Positions 1 to 10,847 of a DNA stretch of 64,000 bases are shown here, piece after piece. Every line of letters begins with the position of its first letter. Positions within the stretch are counted from its first letter, which is position 1. A program made the translations under genes and the position numbers. Origin of the DNA: Stenogyne calaminthoides (Eukaryota > Streptophyta > Magnoliopsida > Lamiales > Lamiaceae); assembly GCA_037126765.1 (NCBI GenBank), contig JBBCBC010000037.1, positions 7,817,263-7,881,262 on the forward strand, given 5' to 3'. Below the pieces are notes generated by a model that made no database searches, had not been told where the DNA came from, and was given only the letters and a program-made list of their open reading frames with translations.

Positions 1-2080
1 AGGAGTGGGAATTGGACTAGTGGTTGCCAGAGGGCAGTTCAATTGAAGTGTGGAACTTCGGATGGATTTTCGAGGCTTCAGTTTATGAAGGTTCCGGATT
101 TCCCTCAACCATTCTCTAATTATGATATACAAGAATGTGGGAGGAGATGTTTGGGGAATTGTTCTTGCGTAGCTTATGCTCATGAACCTACAATCGGTTG
201 TATGCTTTGGAGTTATACTTTGATCGACCTTCAGAACTTCAACGATGTTGGTCTTGATATTTATGTTCGTCTCGCGTCTTCAGAATTAGGTACGTCTCAT
301 TCTTATATCCTCAATTTACTGATTAGTATTCCTGAGGAATTCTACGTAATGAGTTTGAGCTCCTTTTCATTTTTATCAGATGCTCACAAAGACAAGAAGA
401 TACTGTTTATCATAATTCCACTAGTCTTGGCTTTTGTTTGCATATTAGTTTTCATCTTCATTACTCGGTGCAGCTGGATGGTAAAGACAAAAGGTGAGAT
501 TAGCCGGCCAATTACTTGCTTGTACAGTATAATAACAATAATAATAATTGAATTCAACTTCACTCCTGTACTAATTGTAGTATCTTAATTTCTGAAATCA
601 GGAGCCAAAACAAAAGACAAGAATGTCCCTGAAGCAGGGCAAACATTTTCATCAGATTCAACTGTGATTATACTCAAACATGAATCTGAGAAAGTAAAGA
701 TAGGAGAGTTGCCAGAGTTCACTTTCGAAACGCTTGCAAATGCTACAGATCAATTCAACGAAAATAATCTTCTTCTTGGGAGGGGAGGTTTTGGTCCTGT
801 TTATAAAGTATGACCGATCTTTCTTCCAATTTTGCATCATCACATTTTTTAAATAGCAACCTTTACTTATTGTTTTCGAGCATGTGTGCTTGTATAGGGG
901 AATCTGGAAAATGGGAAAGAAATAGCTGTCAAGAGACTCTCTTCAGCTTCTGGACAAGGAATGGAAGAATTCATGAATGAAGTGATCCTCATCTCCAAAC
1001 TCCAACACAGGAATCTTGTCAGATTGTTGGGGTGGTGCGTAGAGAACGAAGAGAAGATTCTAATATACGAATTCATGCCAAACAAAAGCTTGGACGTTTG
1101 TTTCTTTGGTCAGTTCAACCTCTAAACACCAATTCTAATTTCTGTATATATTCCCAACATAATTCTTTTATATTTTCTATAGATCCTACATATCCATCAC
1201 GTAAGATTTTTAGATTGGATGAAACGTTTCAATATCATCGAGGGCGTTGCCCGAGGCCTTCTATATCTTCACAAGGACTCGACACTAAGGATCATTCACC
1301 GTGACCTTAAGCCAAGTAATGTGCTACTGGATGACGATTGGAACCCAAAGATCTCCGATTTTGGCTTGGCACGAATTTTCGGAGGAAACCAGGAACATGA
1401 CAATACTGCAAGAGTTGTGGGAACATAGTAAGAGATTAATCTTGAAGTAGAATAGTCATGCTGTTAACTATTAGTTTGTTCATGCCAATTTATACAATGC
1501 GTGATTTTGCAGTGGATACATGGCGCCTGAATATGCAACAGAAGGCAGATTTTCTGAAAAAATCGGATGTCTACAGTTTTGGTGTATTGGTGTTAGAGAT
1601 AGTAAAAGGAAAAAAAAAGAACACGCATTATTACAACCAGGAGCTGTCTTTGAGCCTTTTAGGATATGTAAACCCTTTCTCCTTAGTAATTATTAGTACA
1701 TCACTCTTTCTTTAATTATTTATCAGACAAATAACCTAGTGTTATTTTGTTTCACTAAATTTCAGGCCTGGAAATTGTGGAATGAAGATAATGCTTTGGG
1801 TTTCGTGGATCAAAGTATAGCAAATTCAAGCTTGGAGCAAGAAATCACCCGGTGCATTCAGATTGCCTTGCTGTGTGTCCAAGAATTTGCTAAAGATCGG
1901 CCTTCAATTCAAAATGTTGTTTCAATGCTTAGTCGTGAAATCGTTGAGCTACCACTACCACAGCAGCCGGTGTTTGCTGACAAGTGGAATGCCTTGGCTA
2001 CTGGATCCACACAGCCTGCAAACCCAGTTATCCAAGACTCCATTAATGGCCTAACGCTCACTGCCCTCGATGGTCGATGA
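1..2080 (+). pseudogene. G-type lectin S-receptor-like kinase, copy A (5' end outside window, frameshifted)
   Basis: The window opens inside exon 1, in the PAN/apple region. By comparison with the intact copy at 34430-37464 the exons are <1-289, 380-493, 602-807, 898-1108, 1183-1427, 1513-1667 and 1766-2080, all with GT/AG borders. Exon 2 encodes a transmembrane helix; exons 3-7 encode a Ser/Thr kinase with GRGGFG loop, AVKRL lysine, HRDLKPSN and DFGLAR. Compared with copies B-D, exon 5 has one extra T near 1208-1213 and exon 6 one extra A near 1557-1562. Each shifts the frame, so kinase translation fails after the start of exon 5. A +3 CTT in exon 3 (one extra Leu before the glycine loop) and a +3 A run in exon 6 keep frame. 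Both frameshifts sit in homopolymers, so sequencing error is a real alternative to true loss. Family identity is certain; broken status is moderately sure. Confidence 0.88.
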
Positions 2081-2170
2081 GATTGGACCCCCACAATCGC
2101 CAACCTCTCCTTCGATATATCATCAACCTATTTAACTTAATTTACAATTCTGCTCTGTATTAATCTAAAT

Positions 2171-2342
2171 ATCAATTTCCAAAATTACGTATCTATGTAT
2201 ACAAATAAGTTTGTCATGTATCTATTCTTTACTTACTTTTTAATATTATCAATAACACATCAATTTCCAAAATTACGTATCTATGTATACAAATAAGTTT
2301 GTCATGTATCTATTCTTTAACTTTTTAATATTTAATAACACA
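2171..2342. repeat. 88-bp tandem duplication in kinase 3' flank (2 copies)
   Basis: A segment starting ATCAATTTCCAAAATTACG recurs at 2171 and 2259 (period 88 bp); the second copy has a few small changes near its end. The matching site has two copies in unit B (19849-20024) and one in unit C (37556-37643), so copy number differs among otherwise near-identical units. It lies about 90 bp after the stop codon and may be in the 3' UTR. Confidence 0.85.
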
Positions 2343-3612
2343 AATATTTATATTATAAATTTAGAGAAGGGAAAAGTGTTAAATTTTCGAAATTAATTAA
2401 TTAAAACGAAAATGTTACTTTAGCTAAACAAAAAGAGATATTTTCTTCTAAGACTTAGTACTATATATAAACTAATACTTGAAATATAATGAGTTATTCC
2501 AATTTATTTACATGTAATATAACTGCTATTTACGTAATCGAATAATTCATGCATATATAGACTAAGATAACATTTCTTAGTAACTAAGGAGTCTTGAATT
2601 AGTGTACATTACGTTAATCGTGAGCCATTCGATTTTTCCACATAAGTAAATCATTTATAAGAAAAATACACTTACATAAACATGGATCGAGAATTTGAGA
2701 CGAAGATGAATATATATATCCCTAATTTTAGCAGTTATTCATCAAATAGATTAGAAAAAATCGTAGTAAAAGTGGTTGTAGATAAGAACGGAGAGGAATA
2801 TTGCAGGAATCACAGTCGCCACAACCTATAATGCACAAATTCTTCTTAAAATATCACAATGCAGTATCGAATTTGCACCCGCATCTTTTAAGGGTACGAT
2901 TCTCGAATTCGCGTATCCGGATGTCATTTGGCGAATCGATAAATTATAAAATAAAATAAATTAACAGACACACGAATCCGATACGCGAATCCAACTAGAT
3001 GATTAAATATGATCATGTGATTAAGCATTAAATGTGTTATTTAATTAAAATTTATTATGTAATGCAATAAATTGACAATATGGCACTCGTTTTAGATTGA
3101 ATTTATCATTATGACTTATATATTGGCCGTTGATGGTATTTGAATTGTTGTTTTGTTACTTAATTAGATTAAATTATTGAATATTGTTAAGTTTTGAGTG
3201 AGATGAAAATTTGAATTGCATACATTTTGTTTTACAAATTTTAGATTTATATATATTTTTAGGTGTTATATATAATAAATTATAAATAAATAGACGTATC
3301 TTTGCCGAATCGCACCCTAATTATTTTAAAAATATGTATCCTCGCATCCGTATCGTATCGTCCCCGCATCCGTGCAACATAGGCCACAACTCGCTTGCAT
3401 ATTCATCGGGAAAGAAGAAGATTTGCAGCGAGAGAAGGAGAAGAAATAAAAAAAAAAATGGTCTTCATTAATTTTATACAGGATTTGAATAAAATGATTT
3501 GGGTAAGTTAGAGCGATTCACATAAAAAATTTCACAATTTTTTAATAAAAAAAATTATAATAAAAATTAGGATTTTTTTTTTGTCATGTGAATTTGTCCA
3601 TTTTTACTTTTA
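2343..3612. other. AT-rich non-coding 3' flank
   Basis: No convincing gene. Around 2870-3000 and 3300-3385 there are clusters of GCACCCGCATC and CGTATCCGGATG-like words in roughly opposite orientation flanking AT-rich DNA, which resembles the subterminal regions of a non-autonomous hAT-like element. I could not find clear terminal repeats or a target duplication, so I do not call an element. The same stretch recurs in units B and C with few changes. Confidence 0.4.
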
Positions 3613-3832
3613 GGACACTTCATTTTACCGAATTAAATTCATTTTGTTAATTTTCAAAATTCAACCATTTAGTCTTAGACCGGCTAAAACGGGCTAGCAG
3701 ATACTATTTTCATATTTTAAATTTTGTCCTGTAAATTTTGAAAAAACGATGACTAAATCATTCAATTCGACCAAGAAGTTGAATACTAAAAATTAACAAA
3801 ACGAAATTCAATTAAAAATGTGGAATGTTTTA
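3613..3832. repeat. Short inverted-repeat (MITE-like) element
   Basis: The left arm (about 3613-3665, core ATTTTGTTAATTTT) is matched in reverse complement by the right arm (about 3780-3832, core AAAATTAACAAAACG), with about 110 bp between. This is the shape of a non-autonomous inverted-repeat element. I did not find a certain target duplication, so the superfamily is left open. Confidence 0.5.
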
Positions 3833-3903
3833 AGCATAACAAGATAAACTTACCGGACTGAAAAATATGCTCCTTGAAATTAAAATTAATGCATATATAT
3901 ACG

Positions 3904-5865
3904 CACTAATACACATTTGGGCTTGGACAGCTGTGAAAAATGACCTTGGAGAGCGGTTATAACCGCTCTCCAAGCATCAACTGTCCAAGCTTGGACAGCT
4001 AATAAAAAACCGTTGTCCAAGAAAAGCACTTGGACAGCGGTTTTTAAACGCTTTGCAAATTTTAGCTTGGACAGCGGTTGATAACCGCTGTCTAAGTCAA
4101 TATTTTTTTTTAAATTCGTTTATTATTCGTCACCCGGACTTGAGCATTTGTTTAGCATCATATGCTCTCTTAGGCAGTACATTTCCATCAGGCAATAGAC
4201 CACTAACTGTTTCCAGCATACTTGTGAAGCACTCATCGGACAACTGGTGAGCTGCTTTTAGGTTGAACAATATCAACACAGCTGACAGTTTTGTTGCCTT
4301 CTTACACCCGGGCCACAGTGGTAATCCAGCAGAATCCCTTAACTTCTCTGACATATAAGGGTGATCTCGCAGATCATCGTCATCCCCACTTGATGTATCA
4401 ACAGTCGGTACATCATCGAAAATATCCGCATCCACTGTATCTTCAAACCTAAAGTCAGTTTCTAGGTTGCTTGAGCTACATCCATCTCTTCCCTCACCAT
4501 GATATGTCCAAACGGTGTATGTTTTATCAATGCCGTGAATCATCAAGTGGTCAAACAGACTTTCTCGACCACTAACGGTTTTTCCATTCATACATTTCCA
4601 ACACGGACATGGAATGTACCGAGGGTCGGTGCAGTGTCTAATTGCATGATTACAAAATTCTTTCACCCCATTACTATACTCATCTGATAATCGATCTGCT
4701 CGAACCCACTTTCGATCCATATAGAACTAGAGATGCCTATAGAAAAGGCAATATGAAGTGTTTCTCAAGATAATGTATATATCCTAATGTATTAAACCTA
4801 AAAGTATTACAATCCTAATGTATAAAACTTGCATATAGAATGTGGTAGTACCTAAGGTTTGTATATTGCATGTATCTAAGGATTTGTTGCATCTCAAAAC
4901 AGTGTATATAACCTAATGTACCATCATTAATCATCTAAAGCAACACACTACTATTCATTCACCAAATCATCAAATTAATATAACCAAAATATATCCTAAT
5001 GTATTAATCCTAATTTATGCTTAAATCCTCACACAAGCATATTATCAAACACCCTGAGTGCATCAATTGTTCATATCTAAGTTAGTATAAAAAATCAAGT
5101 CAAGCCACACAATATATATTCATCTCTAACAAGTTGTTCATCTCTAACACTAACAACATTAATCCTAATAAATTAACACTAATTTATGCTTAAATCCTCA
5201 CACAAGCATACTATCAAACACCTTGAGTGCATCAAACACCAATATATAGCCCAAATTAAACAGAAAACAGACCCAAATTAAATAGCCCAATCAACAAAAA
5301 AAATATGGCACATCATTTTAGTTTTAATCCCAAAATAGAAAAAGGTTGAGAGTAGGTTTGAATTAGGGCTCTTACCTGATGACGCAGCGGGAGAAGGAGA
5401 AAGACGACGGCGGAAAGATGACGGCTAGGGCTTCTGGTTCGATTTGGGGAAGAGGGAGGAGGAGGCTAGGGCTTCTGGTTCGCGATTTGGGGAAATATAA
5501 GAGGTAATGTGAAGACGACGACGGCGGCGGAATGGGAGGACGAGCGACGGAGTTCGATTGGAAGGAGACGCGCGATTTAATTTGGGGAAAAATTGAAGTC
5601 TGGTTTGCGATTTGGCTAGAATTTAAATTTTCCGAACACTTGGACAGTGGTTCCAAACTATTACCTTGGACAGCGATTCAAAACCGTTGTCTAAACCCTT
5701 GCACAGCGGTTGTCAACCGCTGTCTAAGTGTTAAACTTGGACAGCGGTTGATAACCGCTGTCTATTTTTTTTTAATTAAAACAGCTCTCCAAGCTATAGC
5801 TTGGAGAGCTGTTTGAAAAAAGGGTTGTCCAAGTGCAGCTGTGCAAGCTCAAATGTGTAGTAGTG
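3904..5865 (-). mobile_element. CACTA (En/Spm) element, non-autonomous, unit A
   Basis: The left end CACTAATACACATTTGGG at 3904 and the right end CAAATGTGTAGTAGTG finishing at 5865 are terminal inverted repeats of CACTA type. The 3-bp target duplication ACG lies at 3901-3903 and 5866-5868, which fixes the borders. Subterminal regions (about 3910-4110 and 5638-5840) carry many copies of an imperfect palindrome built from CTTGGACAGCGGTT and its complement, the usual place for transposase binding. In the coding direction (minus) there is a GC-rich leader exon near 5380-5530 with a donor-like GTAAGAG, an AT-rich intron containing two copies of a ~180-bp repeat, then a truncated transposase ORF at 4720-4130. 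The element is an internal-deletion derivative of about 1.96 kb and must depend on a transposase from elsewhere. Confidence 0.93.
4130..4720 (-). CDS. CACTA transposase N-terminal (transposase-associated domain) ORF, 196 aa
   Basis: The ORF starts MDRKWVRADRLSDEY and carries the Cys/His-rich block CNHAIRHC...PCPCWKCMNG...FDHLMIHGID, the Transpos_assoc type domain that begins plant CACTA (TNP2-like) transposases; it occupies about residues 1-80. An acidic linker follows, then the start of the region leading to the Transposase_21 catalytic part. The ORF stops at KQMLKSG. In the related copy at 51408-52670 the sequence continues past KQMLKS into the transposase core, so here the catalytic part has been deleted and the remaining frame ends in the element's terminal region. 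It is probably spliced to a leader exon near 5380. A DNA-binding-only product could in principle interfere with transposition; that is inference. Confidence 0.8.
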   Translation of the reverse strand: MDRKWVRADRLSDEYSNGVKEFCNHAIRHCTDPRYIPCPCWKCMNGKTVSGRESLFDHLMIHGIDKTYTVWTYHGEGRDGCSSSNLETDFRFEDTVDADIFDDVPTVDTSSGDDDDLRDHPYMSEKLRDSAGLPLWPGCKKATKLSAVLILFNLKAAHQLSDECFTSMLETVSGLLPDGNVLPKRAYDAKQMLKSG

Positions 5866-6076
5866 ACGTCTTTACTAATTTATATCAATAATATATATAT
5901 AATTTATTCCATGCATTAGACTTTTTCAGAGTTATACATATATTATTAGTGTTTTAAATTTATTTCATTAATATAGTCTATATATGAAATCATGTGTAAT
6001 ACATGCATGTAGACAAAACTAGTTGCTAATTAACCTATTAAGCGGCTAATCCTCGAGACATTCTTTCATTCATCAT

Positions 6077-7816
6077 CTATTTTTGCAACCTATAAGTTGG
6101 AATGGCCATGAGATGCTTAGCCTTGCCAGTCACCAAGCCGGAGTGTTCGGACATGTCCAAATCCTCGGGCAGCATCCCATCAGGAATTTCCCAATCGAAG
6201 CAATGAACCAATTGTGCGACCACTAACTGGATCACAGTCAATCCCAATTGCAATCCAGGACATCCCCTTCTTCCGGATCCAAAAGGTATTAGTTGAAAGT
6301 GATGCCCACGAAGATCTACGTTATTGTTTCCAAGAAACCTGTCAGGTGAAAACTTTTCAGGCTCGGGCCAGGCATCAGGGTCTCTCCCGATAGCCCAGAC
6401 ATTCACAAAGAGTTGAGTATTCTTTGGTATGTGGAATCCGGCGAGTTCACAGTCTTGCATGGATTCATGGATTAGCAATGGACCAACTGGATGGAGCCTT
6501 AGTGATTCCCTGATCACATAATCTAGGTACTTAAGCTTGGAAAGATGTGATTCCTCTACCATTTGGTTCATTCCCACGATTTCTTCTAATTCTTTCTGGA
6601 GTTTCTTCATTACTATAGGATGCTTGATTAATTCTGAGAGTGTCCATTCTACTGCTGTTGATGAAGTGTCAACTCCTGCAATCAACATATCCTGCATGCA
6701 TGTGTTCAGAAAATTTTAAAAAAAAAGATTAATTTCACATTTTTCAATTATAGCAAAAAACCTGCAAAACCAGCTTTTTAAATAACGTTGCAATTCTATT
6801 AGCTATTGCTGACGTAACAATGCATAAAAAAAAAGATGGTGCATGTGTATTAAAATGAAACAGTATAAAAAAAATAATAGAGTAATATATGATGAATTTA
6901 GATGGGGTTGTCGTACCAATAGCACGGCCTTGACATTACGGTGATCAAAGGCGATATCAGCACCTTCAGACTCCATAATATTGAGCATAGTATCTACAAA
7001 ATCTTGAGTTTGTTTGTTCCGGCCAGCTGCAGCTTGTTTGTGAATATGATCGTAGATGATCCTTTCCAGAAACCCATCATAAATCTTGCTAAGCTTCTCC
7101 ATCCGACGAGCGACACCCTGGAAATCAAACTTCCTAATAAATGGAAAACAATCTCCCAGATTGAAAGTTCCAATAACCTCGGTTGTCTCTTTCATCATTT
7201 CTTTAAAACCCCCCTTAATATCGTCTGCACCCAAATCCTTATCCGTAAACTTCCTTCCGAACACCATCAAACAAATGATGTCAGCAACCAGGGAAGCGAT
7301 CCGGACGCCCAGGTCGACAGTTTGGCCGGTCTCAGCAGCCTGCTGCAATGAACTCACCAGCTGCCCAAGCTCAGCCTTTCTCACGCCCACAAACTCGCTA
7401 ATTTTGAGGTTGCTCAAGAGCTCCGTTTTGCAGAGTTTTCGCATGTTTCGCCAGTATTTGTTGTATTTCCCAAAGATTATGTCTCTGTTTTCGTAGGTAA
7501 CCAACGTTGAGGCCTCGTACTGTGGCCGGTCCGCGAAAACAAGGTCGTGGGTCTTGAGGACGAGCTCGGCTGCATCCGGGGACGAGACCACCACAGTGGA
7601 GACACAGCCGAAGCGGACGTGCATGATCGGGCCGTGTTTTCGGGCTAAGCGGTGCAAATCTTGGTGTGGGTTTTTACTCATCAAGTGTAAATGGCCTACA
7701 ATTGGAAGCCCTATTGGCCCTGGAGGAAGTTTTTTCTTGTTTTCCCGATTTAGAAATAATTGGCGAACCAGATAAAGCAATACAATGATCGCTAATATTA
7801 GCATTAGCATTGCCAT
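6077..7816 (-). CDS. Cytochrome P450, CYP71 clan (CYP736A-like), copy A
   Basis: Two exons on the minus strand: 7816-6917 (300 codons) and 6691-6077 (204 codons plus stop), giving 504 residues, normal for microsomal plant P450s. The donor is TTG|GTACGA and the acceptor ATGCAG|GATATG; the intron is phase 0, as usual in this clan. Residues 1-20 form a hydrophobic membrane anchor, followed by the proline hinge PPGPIGLPIVG (31-41). The I-helix AGVDTSS (305-311), ExxR as ESLR (362-365), PDRF (416-419) and the heme loop FGSGRRGCPG (437-446, Cys444 as ligand) are all present. The C-terminal GLVTGKAKHLMAIPTYRL resembles CYP736A proteins, known as ER-bound monooxygenases, but the substrate is unknown. 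It differs from copies B and C by only a few residues (for example Gln versus His in the QYEAST segment relative to B). I see no damage. Confidence 0.93.
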
Positions 7817-8320
7817 ATTGGTTTATATATAAGAGCTAAGGGTTAGAAATTGAGGTATAATTGTATCAAATAGCAAGCTAGCTAATTGGTGTAGAAAATA
7901 CACGGCTTGACACCCTCATTTAAATATAAAATTTGTTGGCTACTCATTTCATTATCAATCCTAACGTCCAAAAATTGCTTTGTTAACTTTTCCATATAGA
8001 CCCCAAGTTCACGTTCGACGAATTCCAAGTCTTATGTTGAATATGTTGGAATGGAAAACTTCTGCAACTATGCACCATTAAATTTTACTATTGGAAAATT
8101 ATTCATGGCACTTTTTTTCAATATTTCTTTCTCTTCAAATGTTATTATGTTTTTTTCAAAAATGTATTCATGAAAGAATAATTTACCCAATAGCTAAATA
8201 TAGCATTGTCCTGTTGGAATTTCGCCTAGATCGGTAATGGAGGATGACTACTTACATTAGCTGCGGAAAAATACCTCAAAATTATGTTTATTTAGGTGAC
8301 CGAATTTATAGAGGAGATAT
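7817..8320 (-). promoter_or_regulatory. P450 5' flank, copy A
   Basis: About 500 bp upstream of the P450 start without any gene. On the minus strand a TATATATAAAC string lies only about 10 bp before the ATG, too close to be the functional TATA box of this start. A second AT-rich TTTTATATTTAAAT string lies about 110 bp upstream and is the better candidate. In units B and C the proximal string is changed to TATCTAAAC. No other regulatory element can be assigned with confidence. Confidence 0.35.
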
Positions 8321-9600
8321 TAATTTTTAGCTAAATTTATTTTAAAAAGTTCTTTTTATCAATAATTTTAATTTTTTTTTTTTAGCCAAGATAATATTTT
8401 TTTTGGGATGAATTTATAAATAGCCAAACATAAATAAAAGTTCTTTTTTGTCACAAAATTTATAATCATTATTTCTTACGTAAGAGAATATATTTTTTTC
8501 CAACTTTACCCCTTTTTTATGCTTTCATTATTTAAGTTCGTAACATCATACATACATCCCGTACCAACATTATTTCAGCCCGTACCACCCTTCAATTAAC
8601 TCTGTACCACTATTACTTCAATCCGTAAATATTGTTTCTGTCTGTACCACCATTCTATTAACTCCGTACCACCATCAGTCTCGTACCACACTTATTTTAA
8701 CCCCGTGCCACCTTAATTTTAACACCATACCGCCATCATTTCAACTCGTACCATAATTTAATTCAACTCGTACCATCAATTTTAAATTTGTACCACAATA
8801 ATTAATTTCGTACTACAATATATTAACTCCGTACCACCATTTAAAAAAAAATTTGTTGACTTCATTAAGGGTATAATTGCCAAAAAAATTATTATCTTGG
8901 CTAAAAAAGAATGAAATAAAACACTTTGATAAAAAAAGAACTTTTTAAATAAGAATGGGCTAAAAATGGGGGTTTTCTCTGTTTTTATCATGTATACCCT
9001 CATCTCTATTTTTTAAAAAGACCAGTTCTTTTATTTGTCTTTTCTTTCATTTATCAATAAAGTATAGTACGGGTTAAAAAATTGTGGTACGAGGTGAATT
9101 AATGGTGGTACGGGCTTAAATAAAATGTGGTACGAGGTGAATTAATGATGGTACAGACTTCAATAAAGTGTGGTACGAGTGAAAAAAATGGTGGTACGAA
9201 CTTAAATAAAATGTGGTACGGGGTGAACTAATGACAGTACGACCTAAATAATGAGTGGTACGGAGTAAATTAATGGTGATACACATTTAATAAAGTGTGG
9301 TAAGGGTTAATTAATGGTAGTACAATCTTAATAAAATGTGGTACGAGATGAATTAATGTTGTGTAGTATTAGAGTGTTGATCGGATGAGGGAGAGAAAAA
9401 GTTCTAATTTTTAAGAAAAAAAGCCGCTATTATTTTTTAAAGAATGCAACTATTTATTTTAGTTTTTTTAATTCTTTTAATTAATTAAATAGGGGTATAA
9501 GAGACTAAATAATAATTTTTTTGGCTAAAAAAAATAAATTAAAATTTAATGACATAAAAATTATTTACTTCTACATTGGGCTATTTATAACTCTACTACC
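8321..9600. mobile_element. Fold-back-like composite element with opposed ~21-bp GTACCACC arrays, unit A
   Basis: The left part (about 8540-8845) is a degenerate tandem array of 19-23-bp units, each with GTACCAC(C) followed by an A/T run and AACTC. The right part (about 9065-9350) is the same unit in reverse complement (GTGGTACGAGGTGAATTAAT type), again 21-22 bp. Between and around them are further inverted matches: the TTAGCTAAATTTATTTT...AGCCAAGATAAT block at 8327-8400 recurs inverted at about 8885-8970. Such opposed arrays of short repeats are typical of fold-back type elements. I could not define exact ends or a target duplication, and there is no coding capacity. Units B and C carry the same structure with small unit gains and losses. 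Confidence 0.6.
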
Positions 9601-9895
9601 CCAAATTTATATCCCGGAGTCTTTTTATGGAATCTACTTTTTTGTCCGATTTAATAACTGATAAAAATTTCAGTAAAGTTTTATGGTTTTAATTCAATAA
9701 TAATATCTTTTAACATACATAATATTACTATATGTTAATAATTTTGAGATGAAAATATCCCACAAAATCAAACATGTGAAAATTTTGATACTTCGTATGC
9801 CATATTCTCTTTGAAAAAAAGAGAATTCACGAAATACTATTTATAAATCATTTAATTACATTAAATAACCCACATAAACAATAGTGTGATGACGA
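9601..9895. other. AT-rich intergenic stretch
   Basis: No gene or clear repeat seen. Its right end (CCCACATAAAC) is the last sequence shared with unit C before C switches to a different insertion at 45187. Confidence 0.4.
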
Positions 9896-10346
9896 TGTAT
9901 CGGAGTCGCCTTCCTAATCAAGGCTCAAGAGCTAATTTTAATAAAGGGAGCTGGAATAATGTTAAGGTAAATTTAATTTATTAAGTTATCAAATTAATAT
10001 AAAATAATTATAATTGTAATACGTGATTATAATTGCTAATCAACAGGTACCGAGGCAACGAGATAGCGACCACTGTGGACATTTTGTGTGCTGTTATATT
10101 GAAGATATAATATGCGCTTCTCAAACGGTGGTTCCTATCAACGTAAGTCAATTTATCGATTTATTTAAATTATTATTAATTGAATAAAAATTCATACTAT
10201 ATATCTAACTATATTGATTAATTGATCGTTGTTTGCAGTTTGTCTATGATCGTCCGGTCAAGTCTTACTCCAAACAAAGAATGAACAAATGGAAAATGGA
10301 TTGGACATGGTACATTTACAATCGATTCTTGTATAATTATAGATAG
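9896..10346 (+). pseudogene. Ulp1-like (C48) protease C-terminal remnant in a CACTA element, unit A
   Basis: Three exon pieces remain: about 9897-9968, 10047-10142 and 10239-10346, with GT/AG borders. The second reads VPRQRDSDHCGHFVCCYIEDII, the segment around the catalytic Cys of plant Ulp1-like SUMO-protease domains that are often carried by CACTA and MULE elements. The third ends KWKMDWTWYIYNRFLYNYR and a stop. The His and Asp exons seen in the unit C relative (49489-49605) are missing, because sequence upstream of 9896 is ordinary unit DNA. It is therefore a 5'-truncated fragment and cannot make an active protease. Identity to the unit C copy is clearly lower (I judge about 80-85%) than that of flanking unit DNA. 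Confidence 0.75.
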
Positions 10347-10847
10347 AGTGGGATAACTTTTGGTAGCATGTTACTTATATATATATTTGTATTGATATAC
10401 TTCATGCATGTTTTAATTTGTTGTATTGGACGGATATTTATTTCATGATGTGTATGTGTTTATTAATTTATTTGATATTTTGGTATTAATTGGACGTACG
10501 TATATATATTATCGTGTGGTATAAAATTTGGGTTTGATTTTATATAAACAGGATTTTAAAAATATAAATTAAAATTTAAAAAAAATATTGGACAACGGTT
10601 TTTAACCGCTGTCCAAGTGTATTAATATATATATATATATATATAAAAAACACAATGATTTACAAACCGTTGTCTAAGTGGTTAACTTGCAATGCGGTTA
10701 AAAAATCATTGTCTTAGTGCAATACCTTGGACAACGATTTTTTATCGATTGTCCAAACTTGATTAATTTATTTACTTGGAGAGTCATATAACCGCTCTCC
10801 AAGGTCATTTTTAACAGTTCTCCAAGCCCAAATCTGTATAATTAGCG
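10347..10847 (+). mobile_element. 3' terminal region of truncated CACTA element, unit A
   Basis: After the Ulp1 stop comes about 240 bp of AT-rich DNA, then subterminal palindromes (GGACAACGGTTTTTAACCGC type, 10588-10815), then a degenerate terminal repeat CAAGCCCAAATCTGTATAATTAGCG ending near 10847. The terminus has TTAGCG in place of TTAGTG, plus an inserted TAA relative to unit B, so this end is mutated. The 5' terminus is missing. Confidence 0.75.

Noticed and set aside
5372..5656. 94-aa Pro/Ser-rich minus-strand ORF in the CACTA leader
   Set aside because: It overlaps the subterminal repeats and the GC-rich leader exon and ends just at the splice donor; it is best read as untranslated leader.
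6941..7775. Plus-strand ORFs of 136 and 73 aa over the P450 first exon
   Set aside because: Reverse-frame shadows of the P450 coding sequence.
8540..9350. CRISPR-like array from the regular GTACCACC repeats
   Set aside because: The units are degenerate, lack conserved spacers, occur in both orientations, and lie in plant nuclear DNA with spliced genes.
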